From Geothrix edaphica (GTDB taxonomy: Bacteria; Acidobacteriota; Holophagae; Holophagales; Holophagaceae), in assembly GCF_030268045.1 (NCBI RefSeq), contig NZ_BSDC01000002.1:310001-374000 (forward strand): a stretch of 64,000 nucleotides of DNA. The letters run 5' to 3'. The notes beneath the pieces were generated by a model. The model was not told the origin of the DNA and ran no database searches. It saw only the letters and a list, made by a program, of their open reading frames with translations. The translations under genes were made by a program, and so were the position numbers. This document shows positions 33,213-46,190 of the stretch, piece by piece (position 1 is the first letter of the stretch; each line of letters begins with the position of its first letter).

Positions 33213-33737
33213 ATGAAGCACAAACCCGCCGTGGAGACCGAGCTGAAGCTGCGCATCCCCGCGACGGGGCCCCTCCGCCCCCTGCTGGAGGCCCTCGGCT
33301 TCCGGGAGACCGTCCCCGCCCAGGCGGAGACAAGCGTCCTCTGGGACCGGCGCGGCGAGCTGCGGGCCGCGGGCTCGGCATTGCGGACGCGGCGCTTCGC
33401 CGGGACCTTCCGCCTGACCTGGAAGGGCCCCAAGGTCCCCGACGCCATGCTGAAGATCCGGCCGGAGCGCGAGACCGGCATCGAGGATGGCGAGGCCCTG
33501 GAGGCCATCCTCCGCGCCCTGGGCTACGAGCCTGTGCTGCGCATGGAGAAGATGCGCGCCGTGTGGGAGCGCGCCGAGCTGGAGGCCTGCCTCGACGAGA
33601 CCCCCTTCGGCTGCTACCTGGAGCTGGAAGGCGAGCCCCAGGCCATCCGCGCCGCCATGGAGGGCCTGGGGCTCGCCCCCGACCGCGCCGAGCCCCGCAG
33701 CTACCCCGAGTTGTACCAGGCCCACGGCCTCGGTTAG
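33213..33737 (+). CDS. CYTH-domain protein (class IV adenylate cyclase / triphosphatase family)
   Basis: CYTH proteins bind triphosphates in an eight-stranded tunnel and act as adenylate cyclases, thiamine triphosphatases or inorganic triphosphatases. The defining ExExK motif is present as VETELKLRIP close to the N-terminus, and the conserved basic and acidic strands follow (RTRRFAG, FRLTWKGPK, KIRPERETGI, CYLELEGEP). The 174-aa form starting at ATG 33213 fits the family; ATG 33189 is in frame and possible. Activity cannot be told from sequence. Its TAG stop overlaps the stop of the convergent trans-sulfuration gene. Confidence 0.82.
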   Translation: MKHKPAVETELKLRIPATGPLRPLLEALGFRETVPAQAETSVLWDRRGELRAAGSALRTRRFAGTFRLTWKGPKVPDAMLKIRPERETGIEDGEALEAILRALGYEPVLRMEKMRAVWERAELEACLDETPFGCYLELEGEPQAIRAAMEGLGLAPDRAEPRSYPELYQAHGLG

Positions 33738-34888
33738 ACCTTCAGCACCCGCTCCAGGTCTTCGATCAGATCCTGGACGTCCTCCACGCCCACACTGAGG
33801 CGCAGGAGGTTGTCGTTGATGCCGAGGCGCTGGCGGTCGGCCTCGGGCACGCTGCCATGGGTCATGCTGGCGGGGTGGCAGACGAGGCTCTCCACGCCGC
33901 CCAGGCTCTCGGCCAGGGAGAACACCTTGAAGGAGGACGCCATGCGCCGGGTGCGCTCGGCATCGCCCGTGTCGAAGCTCACGATGCCGGAGAAGCCCTT
34001 CATCTGCTGCTTGGCCAGGGCGTGCTGGGGGTGGGATTCCAGGCCCGGGTAGTAGACGGCCTTCAGATCCTTGCGGGCCTCCAGCCAGCGGGCGAGGGTG
34101 AGGGCACTCGCGTTGTGGCGTTCCATGCGCAGGTGCAGCGTCTTGGTGCCGCGCAGGATGAGCCAGGATTCCATGGGCGAGAGGATGCCGCCGGCGGCCT
34201 TCTGGTGGAAGCGCAGGCCCTCGGCGATGTCCTCACGGTTGGTGATGGCGATGCCGCCGATGGAGTCGCTGTGACCGTTCAGGTACTTGGTCGTGGAGTG
34301 GAAGACCAGGTCCGCGCCCAGCTCCAGGGGCCGCTGGTTGTAGGGCGTGGCGAAGGTGTTGTCCACGGCCAGCACGGCCTTGGAGCCCATCACCGTCATG
34401 ACTTGGCGCACGCCGGGGATGTCCGTGAGCCCCAGCATGGGGTTGGTGGGCGTCTCCAGCATCACCAGCTTGGTGTTCGGCCGCAGCGCCGCCTTGAAGG
34501 CCGCCAGGTCGCCCGTGTCCACCTGGGTGTAGGTGAGGCCGAAGCGGGTCATCACCTTGTCCAGCAATCGGAAGGTGCCACCGTAGACGTTGTCGCCCAG
34601 CACCACATGGTCGCCGCTCGAAAGCTGCTCGAAGATGGCCTGCACCGCCGCCATGCCGGATCCGAAAGCCATGCCATGGGCGCCGCCCTCCAGTGCCGCC
34701 AAATTGCCTTCCAGAGCGTCGCGGGTGGGGTTGCGCACGCGGGCGTAGTCGAAGCCCTTGTTCTGGCCGATGCCCTCCTGCACATAGGTGCTCGTGAAGT
34801 AGACGGGCGTCATGATGGCCCCGTTGTTCGGATCCGGCGACTGGCCGGCGTGGATGCAGCGGGTGTCGAAACGGCCTTCGAGGTTCAT
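33734..34888 (-). CDS. Cystathionine gamma-synthase/gamma-lyase family PLP enzyme
   Basis: This 384-aa trans-sulfuration enzyme uses pyridoxal phosphate. K201 in HSTTKYLNGHSD is the cofactor lysine, D176 in LAVDNTFATP binds the pyridine nitrogen, and Y48 and R50 (FDYARVRNPT) reach the neighbouring subunit's phosphate. The long reading frame that continues upstream is a shadow; MNLEGRFDTRCIHAGQ is the natural N-terminus. Whether it is a gamma-synthase (methionine synthesis) or gamma-lyase (cysteine synthesis) is not decided. Its stop codon and that of the CYTH gene overlap by 4 nt (convergent). A cysteine synthase is encoded elsewhere in the window. Confidence 0.9.
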   Translation of the reverse strand: MNLEGRFDTRCIHAGQSPDPNNGAIMTPVYFTSTYVQEGIGQNKGFDYARVRNPTRDALEGNLAALEGGAHGMAFGSGMAAVQAIFEQLSSGDHVVLGDNVYGGTFRLLDKVMTRFGLTYTQVDTGDLAAFKAALRPNTKLVMLETPTNPMLGLTDIPGVRQVMTVMGSKAVLAVDNTFATPYNQRPLELGADLVFHSTTKYLNGHSDSIGGIAITNREDIAEGLRFHQKAAGGILSPMESWLILRGTKTLHLRMERHNASALTLARWLEARKDLKAVYYPGLESHPQHALAKQQMKGFSGIVSFDTGDAERTRRMASSFKVFSLAESLGGVESLVCHPASMTHGSVPEADRQRLGINDNLLRLSVGVEDVQDLIEDLERVLKV

Positions 34889-34930
34889 GGGACCATCCTT
34901 CGTGATCCTCCAGTGTGATGGGGTGCCGCC

Positions 34931-35344
34931 ATGAGGAAAAGCATCGCTTCGGTTTCTATGGCCCTGACCCTCCTGGCTTGTCGATCCGACAAGCCGGAAG
35001 ATCAGGTGCGAAAGGCCTTCCAGACCTGCGTGACGGCGGTGGAGGCCGGGGATGCCGCGGCGGCGGCCGCGCCCCTCGACGCCACCTTCCGGGGGCCCGA
35101 GGGCATGGACAAGGCGGGCGCGAGGCTGTTCCTCCTGGGCCTCCTCCGCCGGGAGAAGGTGGGCGTGACCGTGGTCCGCAACCAGGTCACCGTGACGGGG
35201 GCCGAGGCCTTCCAGGAGGTGGACCTGGTCCTCACCGGCCGGAGCGGAGGCCTCCTGCCCCAGGACGCCTCCCGGCGCTCCTTCGGACTGCGCTGGCGCA
35301 AGACCGGCGGCGACTGGCGGCTCCTCGAGATCCAGGAGCGCTGA
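34931..35344 (+). CDS. Small lipoprotein, possible NTF2-like fold
   Basis: The 137-aa protein has a lipoprotein signal ending in LLAC (C17), so it is probably lipid-anchored. The rest (EDQVRKAFQTCVTAVEAGDAAAAAAPLDATFRGP...) has the helix-helix-strand pattern of the NTF2/SnoaL-like fold, ending in a WRKTGGDWRLLEIQER strand that is frequent in DUF4440-type proteins. No function can be named. It diverges from the trans-sulfuration gene and converges with the kinase gene, 11 nt away. Confidence 0.6.
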   Translation: MRKSIASVSMALTLLACRSDKPEDQVRKAFQTCVTAVEAGDAAAAAAPLDATFRGPEGMDKAGARLFLLGLLRREKVGVTVVRNQVTVTGAEAFQEVDLVLTGRSGGLLPQDASRRSFGLRWRKTGGDWRLLEIQER

Positions 35345-35355
35345 GCCCCGGTCCC

Positions 35356-36636
35356 TCAGCCCGCCAGGTACGCCATGAACTCCTGGTGCAGCTCGAGCGG
35401 CAGCCGGCAGGTCCCCGCCTCCTCGTCCACCAGCTGGGCGCAGCGGGGGACCTCCAGCAGACTCGAGGGGGGGATGCCACCCTCCCGGGCCCGGCGCAGG
35501 CTCTGCATCAGGGCGTCCATCCAACCCAGGCGGTAGAGGGTGACCAGCAGCATGGCATGGGCCTTGGCGTTGCCGGGGTCGATCTCGATGGCCTGGAGCA
35601 GCTGCCTGCGGGTGGTCTCCAGGACGTCCTTCCGGACCTCCGCCCGGCTGAGCATGACCTCTTCGGACGGGGCGGTCTCCGCGGCGATCCGGCGGGGGAG
35701 CGTGCCCCCCCTGGCCCTGGCGGAACCGGATTCGTCTCCGGCGGCCTTCGCCGCCGGCCGGTCCGGCCCAGGTCGCGGGGGCGGGGCCGCCGCGGCGCGC
35801 TCCGGATCCCAGCGCCAGGTGGGATCCTTGGCCGAACGCAGCGCCTCGGCCAGGTCCTCGGCGGTCTGGAAGCGGTTCAGGGGATCCTTGGCCAGCGCCC
35901 GGTTCAGGAGGCTCTGCACATCGCGGCTGATGCCCCGGAGAGCCGCGGGCGGCAGGGGCGGCGGCAGGTCGTGCAGCAGGCGGTAGATCACCGAGCCGGG
36001 ACTGGGCCCATCGAAGGGCTGCTCGCCGGTCAGCGCCTCGTGGAGGATCACGCCCACGGCGAAGAGGTCGCTGCGGGCATCGGCGCGCCCGCTCTGGAGA
36101 TACTCCGGCGCCATGTAGTTCACGGTGCCGAACACCGTGCCCTCGTCCGTGGTGTCGGTGTTGAAGATCTTGGCCACGCCGAAATCCAGCACCTTGGCCT
36201 GGAGGGCCTTCCCGTCCCATAGCACCCGGATGTTGGAGGGCTTGATGTCCCGGTGCAGCACCTGGTGCCGGTGGGCCACGGCCAGCCCGTCGCAGACCTG
36301 CGCCAGCACCTCGAGGACATCCCAGGGCACGAGGGTGCCCGCCCGGATGAGGGTGCCCAGGTCCTCGCCCTTCACCAGCTCCATGGCGAGGTAGAGCACG
36401 CCCTGCTCCTCGCCCATCTCGTGGATGGTCACGATGTTCGGATGGTTCAGGGCGCCGGCGGCCCGGGCCTCCCGGGCGAAGCGCTCCCGGGCCTCGGGCC
36501 CGGCGGCGGCGGCCGCCTGGATGACCTTGATGGCCACCTCGCGGCCGAGAATGGGATCCCGGCCCACGTAGACATCGCCCATGCTTCCCTGAGCCAGCAG
36601 GCGGAGGATGTCGAACTTGCCGAGGCGCGTGAGCAC
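35356..36636 (-). CDS. Serine/threonine protein kinase (Hanks type), soluble
   Basis: The 426-aa protein has a complete kinase domain (about 1-265): glycine loop AQGSMGDVYVG, K37 (AIKVIQ), HRDIKPSN with catalytic D130, DFG at 151-153 and the APE-like APEYLQSG. A Pro/Ala-rich spacer with many charged residues follows, then a TPR-like C-terminus (LLQAIEIDPGNAKAHAMLLVTLYRLG). It has no membrane helix and no PASTA domain, unlike the cell-wall kinases PknB/PrkC. It is the last gene of the elongasome-ligA operon, 27 nt after ligA. The target is unknown; MreB/RodA-linked proteins are candidates by position only. Confidence 0.93.
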   Translation of the reverse strand: MLTRLGKFDILRLLAQGSMGDVYVGRDPILGREVAIKVIQAAAAAGPEARERFAREARAAGALNHPNIVTIHEMGEEQGVLYLAMELVKGEDLGTLIRAGTLVPWDVLEVLAQVCDGLAVAHRHQVLHRDIKPSNIRVLWDGKALQAKVLDFGVAKIFNTDTTDEGTVFGTVNYMAPEYLQSGRADARSDLFAVGVILHEALTGEQPFDGPSPGSVIYRLLHDLPPPLPPAALRGISRDVQSLLNRALAKDPLNRFQTAEDLAEALRSAKDPTWRWDPERAAAAPPPRPGPDRPAAKAAGDESGSARARGGTLPRRIAAETAPSEEVMLSRAEVRKDVLETTRRQLLQAIEIDPGNAKAHAMLLVTLYRLGWMDALMQSLRRAREGGIPPSSLLEVPRCAQLVDEEAGTCRLPLELHQEFMAYLAG

Positions 36637-36663
36637 AGGACTTTCCAGGGATTCGACCCTAGA

Positions 36664-41667
<5,004 letters not shown>

Positions 41668-41668
<1 letters not shown>

Positions 41669-42156
41669 CAGCCCAGCCGAGGGGAAGGCCCGGAGTACAT
41701 CAGCCGCCAGGTCGCCCAGCCCCAGAGCGGCAGGCTGAGCAGGGCCCAGAACCAGCCGGAGCCCCAGCCATGGGGACCCGCGGCCAGGCGCACGGCCAGA
41801 TGGACCAGCAGGGTGTGCGCCACGAGCAGGCCCGCCAGGCGCGCAAGCCAGCCCTTCACGTCCTCCAGGGGCCAGCGGCCCGCCAGCCCGCCCGCCACCA
41901 GGGCCAGGGTCATGTCCGCCCAGGCCGTGCCGCCCAGGTGGGGATAGAGCCGCAGGGAGCCCTCCAGGGCCCAGCCCGCGGCCCCGGCCCAGAGGACGCT
42001 GGAGAGCGGAGAGCCGGAACGGGGGGCCAGGGCCAGCACCAGCACGACGTGGACCACGACCTGCAGGCGCGGGAAGGGGGCGCTGAGGAACATCAGGCCC
42101 AGGGCGGCGGCGCACAGGAGGTTCTGGCGGGTGGCGGAAGGGAGCGAGATCCTCAT
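41668..42156 (-). CDS. mreD: Rod shape-determining protein MreD
   Basis: MreD is a small inner-membrane protein of the elongasome that links MreC to RodA/PBP2. This 162-aa protein has five or six hydrophobic helices filling most of its length, and its position between mreC and mrdA is the standard one. Sequence conservation of MreD is generally weak, so the assignment rests on length, topology and context. It overlaps mreC by 4 nt (ATGA) and mrdA by 1 nt (TGATG). Confidence 0.85.
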
Positions 42157-43040
42157 GGCGTCCCCCGCTTGCGCTGCGGTTTCTGCTCGGGCGCCACAAA
42201 GGGCGGCTGCACCTCCAGCGGCGGCTGGGAGGGCAGCAGCAGCACCGTGGAGATCCGGTCCAGGGGCGCGGACAGGTTGACCTGCACCCGCAGCTCCAAG
42301 TCGCCGGGGGCCACCTCGGCCACGTAGCCCACCAGCAGGCCCCGGGGGAACACGCGATCCAGCCCCGAGGTCAGCACGGCCTCACCCACCTGCACCACCT
42401 CCTGGTTGCTGATGTAGCGGATCAGGGCCCGCCCGGAGCCCAGCCCCTGGAGGACCCCCGTCGCGCGGCTCCGCATGAGCATCACGGCCACGGAGGCGTT
42501 GGGCGCGTCCGCGGGCAGCACCTTGGCCTGGGTGGGCCCCACGGACCAGAGCCGGCCCACGATGCCCTCGGGCACCAACACGCCCTGGTCGGGCACCAGG
42601 CCCAGGTCCTGGCCCCGGTCGATCACCAGGCCCCCGAAGGCGGCGGGGCGCGTGCTGAAGATCACCCGCGCGGCCCTCAGGTCCAGGGGGATCTGCCGCT
42701 TCAGGCCCAGGAGCCGCACGGCCTCATCCGCCTCGGCCAGCCGGGGTCCCTCCTGGGCGGCCTGGGTCCGGAGCTGCGCGAGCTCGGCGGCCAGCCGCGC
42801 GTTCTCCGCCCGGGTCTCCCGGAAGCTGCGGGCGGTGTCCCGGCGGTTGGTCCGCCACTGGGCCCACCGGGAGGCCAGGCCCTGGGAGGGGCGCGAGAGG
42901 GTGTCGGCCACGCGCGCCCAGTGGCGGCCGGGAGCCGGTCCGAGCAGGGCCCAGATCCCGTGGCCCAGCCAGAGGAGGACGACGAGGAGGCGCTGCCACC
43001 CCGTGCGGCTCCATCCCCATTTGGACCTGTGGACGACCAT
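42153..43040 (-). CDS. mreC: Rod shape-determining protein MreC
   Basis: MreC is a bitopic periplasmic scaffold that activates PBP2. The 295-aa protein has an N-terminal membrane helix (about 12-35), a coiled coil (about 60-100, RETRAENARLAAELAQLRTQ), and the beta-rich MreC domain: RVIFSTRPAAFGGLVIDRGQDLGL, LVPEGIVGRLWSVGPTQAKVL, and LVGYVAEVAPGDLELRVQVNLSAPLDR. It lies 18 nt downstream of mreB and overlaps mreD by 4 nt. The C-terminal tail beyond about 270 is Pro/Gln-rich and likely disordered. Confidence 0.94.
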   Translation of the reverse strand: MVVHRSKWGWSRTGWQRLLVVLLWLGHGIWALLGPAPGRHWARVADTLSRPSQGLASRWAQWRTNRRDTARSFRETRAENARLAAELAQLRTQAAQEGPRLAEADEAVRLLGLKRQIPLDLRAARVIFSTRPAAFGGLVIDRGQDLGLVPDQGVLVPEGIVGRLWSVGPTQAKVLPADAPNASVAVMLMRSRATGVLQGLGSGRALIRYISNQEVVQVGEAVLTSGLDRVFPRGLLVGYVAEVAPGDLELRVQVNLSAPLDRISTVLLLPSQPPLEVQPPFVAPEQKPQRKRGTP

Positions 43041-43058
43041 GCCCCCTCCGGGCGGAGG

Positions 43059-44102
43059 CTAATCGAGGATCTGGATGCGGCGCAGGAGCGGGATGTTCTC
43101 CAGCAGCAGCGCGGTGCCCCGCACCACGGCGGTCTGCGGATCCTCCGCGCGGAAGACCGGCAGGTGCGTCTCCTTGCGCAGCCGCTCGTCCAGGCCCTGG
43201 ATCAGCGAGCCGCCGCCCGTGAGGCAGATGCCCCGGTCGATGAGGTCCGCCGCCAGCTGGGGCGGCGTCTCGTTGAGCGCCTTGCGGACCAGGTCGATGA
43301 TGGCGCCGATGGGTTCGGCGAGGGCCTCCCGGATCTCCGCATCGTTGAGGGTGAGCGTCTTGGGCAGGCCCTCGAACTGGTCCCGGCCGCTCACCTCCAT
43401 GGTGCGCGTCAACTCCGAGGGGAAGGCCGAGCCCAGCGTCCACTTCACCTCCTCGGCCGAGGACTCGGAGATCAGCACGTTGTACTTCTCGCGGATGTAC
43501 TTGACCACCGCCTCGTCCATCTCGTCGCCGGCGATGAGGATGGAGTCCGAGAACACCTTGCCGTTGTAGCTGATGACGGCCACGTCCGTGGTGCCGCCGC
43601 CGATGTCGACGATCATGCAGCCGCGCTTCTCGTTGATGGCCAGCCCGGCGCCGATGGCGGCCACCATGGTCTGGTCCACGATGAAGACCTCGCCGGCCTT
43701 GGCGTCGTAGCAGACCTGCTTCACGGCGCGGCGGGCCACCTGGTGGGCCCGGGGCGGCACGCTCACCACGATGCGGGTGCGGGCGATGCCGCGGTTGGGG
43801 CGGGCCTTGGCGATGAACTGGGCCAGCATCTTCTCGGCGGCGTCCACCTCGTAGATCATGCCGTCCTTCATGGGCCGGATGGTCCGGACGCCCTGGGGGG
43901 CGCGGCCCAGCAGCTGCTTGGCTTCGTCGCCCACGGCCTCCACCTCGTGGGTCACCGTGTTCACGGCCACGATGGAGGGCTCATAGATGACGATGCGGCC
44001 CGCCTGCTTGGTGTGGATCAGGGTCGAGGCCGTACCGAGGTCGATGGCGAGGTCCGAATTGAAGATGTTGGACCAGAACTGGCTGGAAAAAAGGCTGGCC
44101 AC
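43059..44102 (-). CDS. mreB: Rod shape-determining protein MreB
   Basis: MreB is the bacterial actin homologue that directs lateral wall synthesis. The 347-aa protein has the ATP-binding motifs of the actin fold: phosphate loop 1 DLAIDLGTASTLIH (with Ser in place of the common Asn), phosphate 2 MIVDIGGGTTDVAVIS, and the adenosine loop ICLTGGGSLIQGLDERL. The N-terminal residues MASLFSSQFWSNI could form a membrane-binding amphipathic helix. It is the first gene of the mreBCD-mrdA-rodA-ligA-kinase operon; its promoter should lie in the 91 nt up to the glutaredoxin gene. Confidence 0.97.
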   Translation of the reverse strand: MASLFSSQFWSNIFNSDLAIDLGTASTLIHTKQAGRIVIYEPSIVAVNTVTHEVEAVGDEAKQLLGRAPQGVRTIRPMKDGMIYEVDAAEKMLAQFIAKARPNRGIARTRIVVSVPPRAHQVARRAVKQVCYDAKAGEVFIVDQTMVAAIGAGLAINEKRGCMIVDIGGGTTDVAVISYNGKVFSDSILIAGDEMDEAVVKYIREKYNVLISESSAEEVKWTLGSAFPSELTRTMEVSGRDQFEGLPKTLTLNDAEIREALAEPIGAIIDLVRKALNETPPQLAADLIDRGICLTGGGSLIQGLDERLRKETHLPVFRAEDPQTAVVRGTALLLENIPLLRRIQILD

Positions 44103-44193
44103 TGGCGGCTCCCGGAGAACCTCTTAGCGTGCCACGAACCAGGCCCCCCGGCCAGTCGTGGAGGGCCCCGGGGCCAATTGCCCCCGAGGCGGG

Positions 44194-44487
44194 TTATTTC
44201 CCCGCCGCCACCAGCTCCTCCATCAGCAGATCCCCGTCCAGCCGCTGGGGCAGCTCCTTGTGATAGCCCCGGACCCAGCGCCTCCCGTTCACCAGCACGA
44301 ACGGAATGGCCCGCTTGCCCGTTTCGGCCTCCAGCTTCTCGGCCGCTCCGGGCACGGCCTCGATATCCACCTTCTGATGGGCCACGCCGTGCCCGGTGAG
44401 CCAGGCCTCCAGCCGGCGGCAGTCCGGGCACCAGGTGGCGCTGTACACCGCCAGATCCAGGCCCTTCAGGTCATCAATTCGGCTCAT
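44194..44487 (-). CDS. Glutaredoxin family protein
   Basis: This 97-aa thioredoxin-fold protein has the dithiol active site CPDC (C20, C23) in YSATWCPDCRRLEAWL, the cis-proline motif AIPFVLVNGRRW and a GYHKELPQRL C-terminal stretch. The CPDC active site is common among NrdH/glutaredoxin-like proteins. It probably reduces cytoplasmic disulfides, but the partner is unknown. It lies 91 nt upstream of mreB on the same strand and diverges from the SurA-like lipoprotein gene. Confidence 0.88.
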   Translation of the reverse strand: MSRIDDLKGLDLAVYSATWCPDCRRLEAWLTGHGVAHQKVDIEAVPGAAEKLEAETGKRAIPFVLVNGRRWVRGYHKELPQRLDGDLLMEELVAAGK

Positions 44488-44542
44488 GGGATCCTCCCGG
44501 ACCTGTCATTCTGGAGCCTTAGATGCTTTTGTTGGGGGTTCC

Positions 44543-45151
44543 ATGTCCAAGATGACCATCCAGGCCGGGCTCGTCGTAGCGCCAGCCCTTCTCCTCGCCC
44601 TCGCCCTGGGCTGCGGCAAGAGCACGCCCGATGCCAGCCGCGTCATCGCCAACATCGGCGGAGGCAAGCTCACCGAGGCCGAGTTCCAGGACATCGTGAA
44701 GAGCCTCTCACCGGACCCCAAGGAGGCCCAGGCCTTCCTCACGGATGCCACGGCCCGGAACGACCGCGCCCAGCTTGCCCAGCGCATCGCCATGTCGCGG
44801 GCCATCACCGTCTATGCCGCGCAGACCGGGCTCGACAAGGAGCCGTCCGTCAAGCGCCAGCTCGAGCAGCAGCAGGCCAACATCTACTTCCAGGCCCTCA
44901 TGAAGAAGCGCATGGCGGGGATGACCCCCACCGACGAGCAGCTCCAGGCCTTCTACAAGGAGCGGGTCGCCGCCCTCCAGGCCCAGGGCCGCGCCCAGGG
45001 CGTGCCGCCCTTCGAGACCGTCAAGGCCCAGCTGCCGGAGCTCTGGAAGCAGCAGCAGATGCAGACCCTCAGCGACCAGATCCAGAACGAGGTCAAGCAG
45101 AAGGTTCCCGTGACCCTGGCTGACGACTACCGGCCGGCGGGCGCGGAGTAG
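44543..45151 (+). CDS. SurA N-domain-like lipoprotein
   Basis: The 202-aa protein has a lipoprotein signal with LALALGC (cysteine about residue 24). The remaining part resembles the N-terminal chaperone domain of SurA/PrsA foldases (VIANIGGGKLTEAEFQDIVKSL, AVYAAQTGLDKEPSVKRQLEQQQANIYFQ-like segment, TPTDEQLQAFYKER). No parvulin isomerase domain is present. It may be a periplasmic chaperone for membrane-anchored or outer-membrane proteins. The ATG at 44543 follows GGGGG and has no strong competitor. It is followed by a long gap, then the minus-strand tRNA terminator. Confidence 0.75.
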   Translation: MSKMTIQAGLVVAPALLLALALGCGKSTPDASRVIANIGGGKLTEAEFQDIVKSLSPDPKEAQAFLTDATARNDRAQLAQRIAMSRAITVYAAQTGLDKEPSVKRQLEQQQANIYFQALMKKRMAGMTPTDEQLQAFYKERVAALQAQGRAQGVPPFETVKAQLPELWKQQQMQTLSDQIQNEVKQKVPVTLADDYRPAGAE

Positions 45152-45266
45152 CCTCCGCCGCGCGCAGGCTAGGGGCGCCTCCACGGATCGGGCGCCCCCC
45201 CCGCGGCACCCTCCCAATCGCCTTCGGCGCTCGGCAGCGGAGCCTCGACTTCGCTGCCGCCTCTCC

Positions 45267-45305
45267 ACAAGCAAACAGCCCCCAGGTCGGGGGCTGTTTG
45301 CTTGT
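45267..45305 (-). terminator. Strong terminator hairpin of tRNA-Phe, overlapping its last base
   Basis: ACAAGCAAACAGCCCCC and its exact complement GGGGGCTGTTTGCTTGT form a 17-bp stem with a 5-nt AGGTC loop. On the minus strand it begins at the final A of the tRNA's CCA end, so the tRNA transcript stops almost at once. The symmetric stem can also end plus-strand transcripts from the lipoprotein gene. Confidence 0.85.
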
Positions 45306-45380
45306 GGTGCCTGGAGACGGAATCGAACCGCCGACACATGGATTTTCAATCCATTGCTCTACCAACTGAGCTACCCAGGC
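45305..45380 (-). tRNA. tRNA-Phe (GAA)
   Basis: The 76-nt cloverleaf has acceptor stem GCCTGGG/TCCAGGC, D-arm GCTC-AGTTGGTA-GAGC, anticodon arm ATGGA-TTGAAAA-TCCAT with anticodon GAA, and T-arm GGCGG-TTCGATT-CCGTC. The CCA end is encoded in the DNA (45305-45307). The last acceptor pair is a G-T wobble. Confidence 0.96.
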
Positions 45381-45485
45381 AGGAAGGTCCAGGATATCAG
45401 GCGCAGGCGCATTTTCAAGTGCCGGAACGGAGGGGATTGGTGCATCCTCAATGGTTTGGATGATGCTCCATCAGAGAGGTCCGTC

Positions 45486-46166
45486 ATGGCCCAGCCCACC
45501 AAGAATCGTGAGATCCAGGTCCAGAAGCCTGCGCAGAGCCTTGCCCACTTCCAGACCAAGCTTGGCAAGGGCGAGGAGGAGGATGGCGGGCTGCTGAAGC
45601 CCATCCTCATGGGCGTTGCGGGCGTGGTCCTCGTGGGTGTGCTCTATGGCGCCTGGAGCGCCTACCAGACCTCCGCCGCCGAGAAGCACGAAGCGGCCCT
45701 CTCGGCCCTGCAGATGGAAGTCGAGGGCGATGGCGTGACCCCGATGCCTCCCGCCGAAGTGGAAAAGCGCATGCGCGAGCGGCTGGGCCGCCTGGAGGCC
45801 CTGGTGGCCGACGCGCCGTCCTCACGGAAGGCCGCCACCGCCGGATTGCTGGCCAGCTGGCGCCTGGCCCTGGATGGCAAGGGGCAGGCCCCGGCCAAGG
45901 CCGAGGATCCCTGGGGTCAGATCCGGCTGGCCCAGCGGGCCCTGGCCCTGGGCCAGGCCCAGGCCGCCCGGGCTCAGCTGGACGGGCTGCGGGCCAAGGC
46001 CACGCCCGGCGAGCCCTGGGCCGAGGCCTTCTGGGCCAGCCAGCTGGACGCCGACCGCCTTGCGGGGGACCGCGCCCAGGCCCTCAAGGACCTGGCGGAG
46101 TACAAGGCCCGCTTCAAGGGACGCGCCGACACCAGTGCCTTCGAAGGCCTGATCCAGAGCATCTGA
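45486..46166 (+). CDS. YfgM-like single-pass membrane protein with TPR-like domain
   Basis: The 226-aa protein has a polar N-terminus, a transmembrane helix (about 37-57, LLKPILMGVAGVVLVGVLYGAW) and a periplasmic part with tetratricopeptide-like helices (AALSALQMEV, ERLGRLEALVADAPSSRKAATAGLLASWRLAL, RLAQRALALGQAQAARAQLDGL). This resembles YfgM, which works with PpiD near the SecYEG translocon. A PpiD-like gene is present in the window but 20 kb away. GAGAGG precedes ATG 45486. The nucleoside phosphorylase gene follows after 24 nt. Confidence 0.7.
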   Translation: MAQPTKNREIQVQKPAQSLAHFQTKLGKGEEEDGGLLKPILMGVAGVVLVGVLYGAWSAYQTSAAEKHEAALSALQMEVEGDGVTPMPPAEVEKRMRERLGRLEALVADAPSSRKAATAGLLASWRLALDGKGQAPAKAEDPWGQIRLAQRALALGQAQAARAQLDGLRAKATPGEPWAEAFWASQLDADRLAGDRAQALKDLAEYKARFKGRADTSAFEGLIQSI

Positions 46167-46190
46167 GGCTTTCCGACAAGGAGTCATCCC

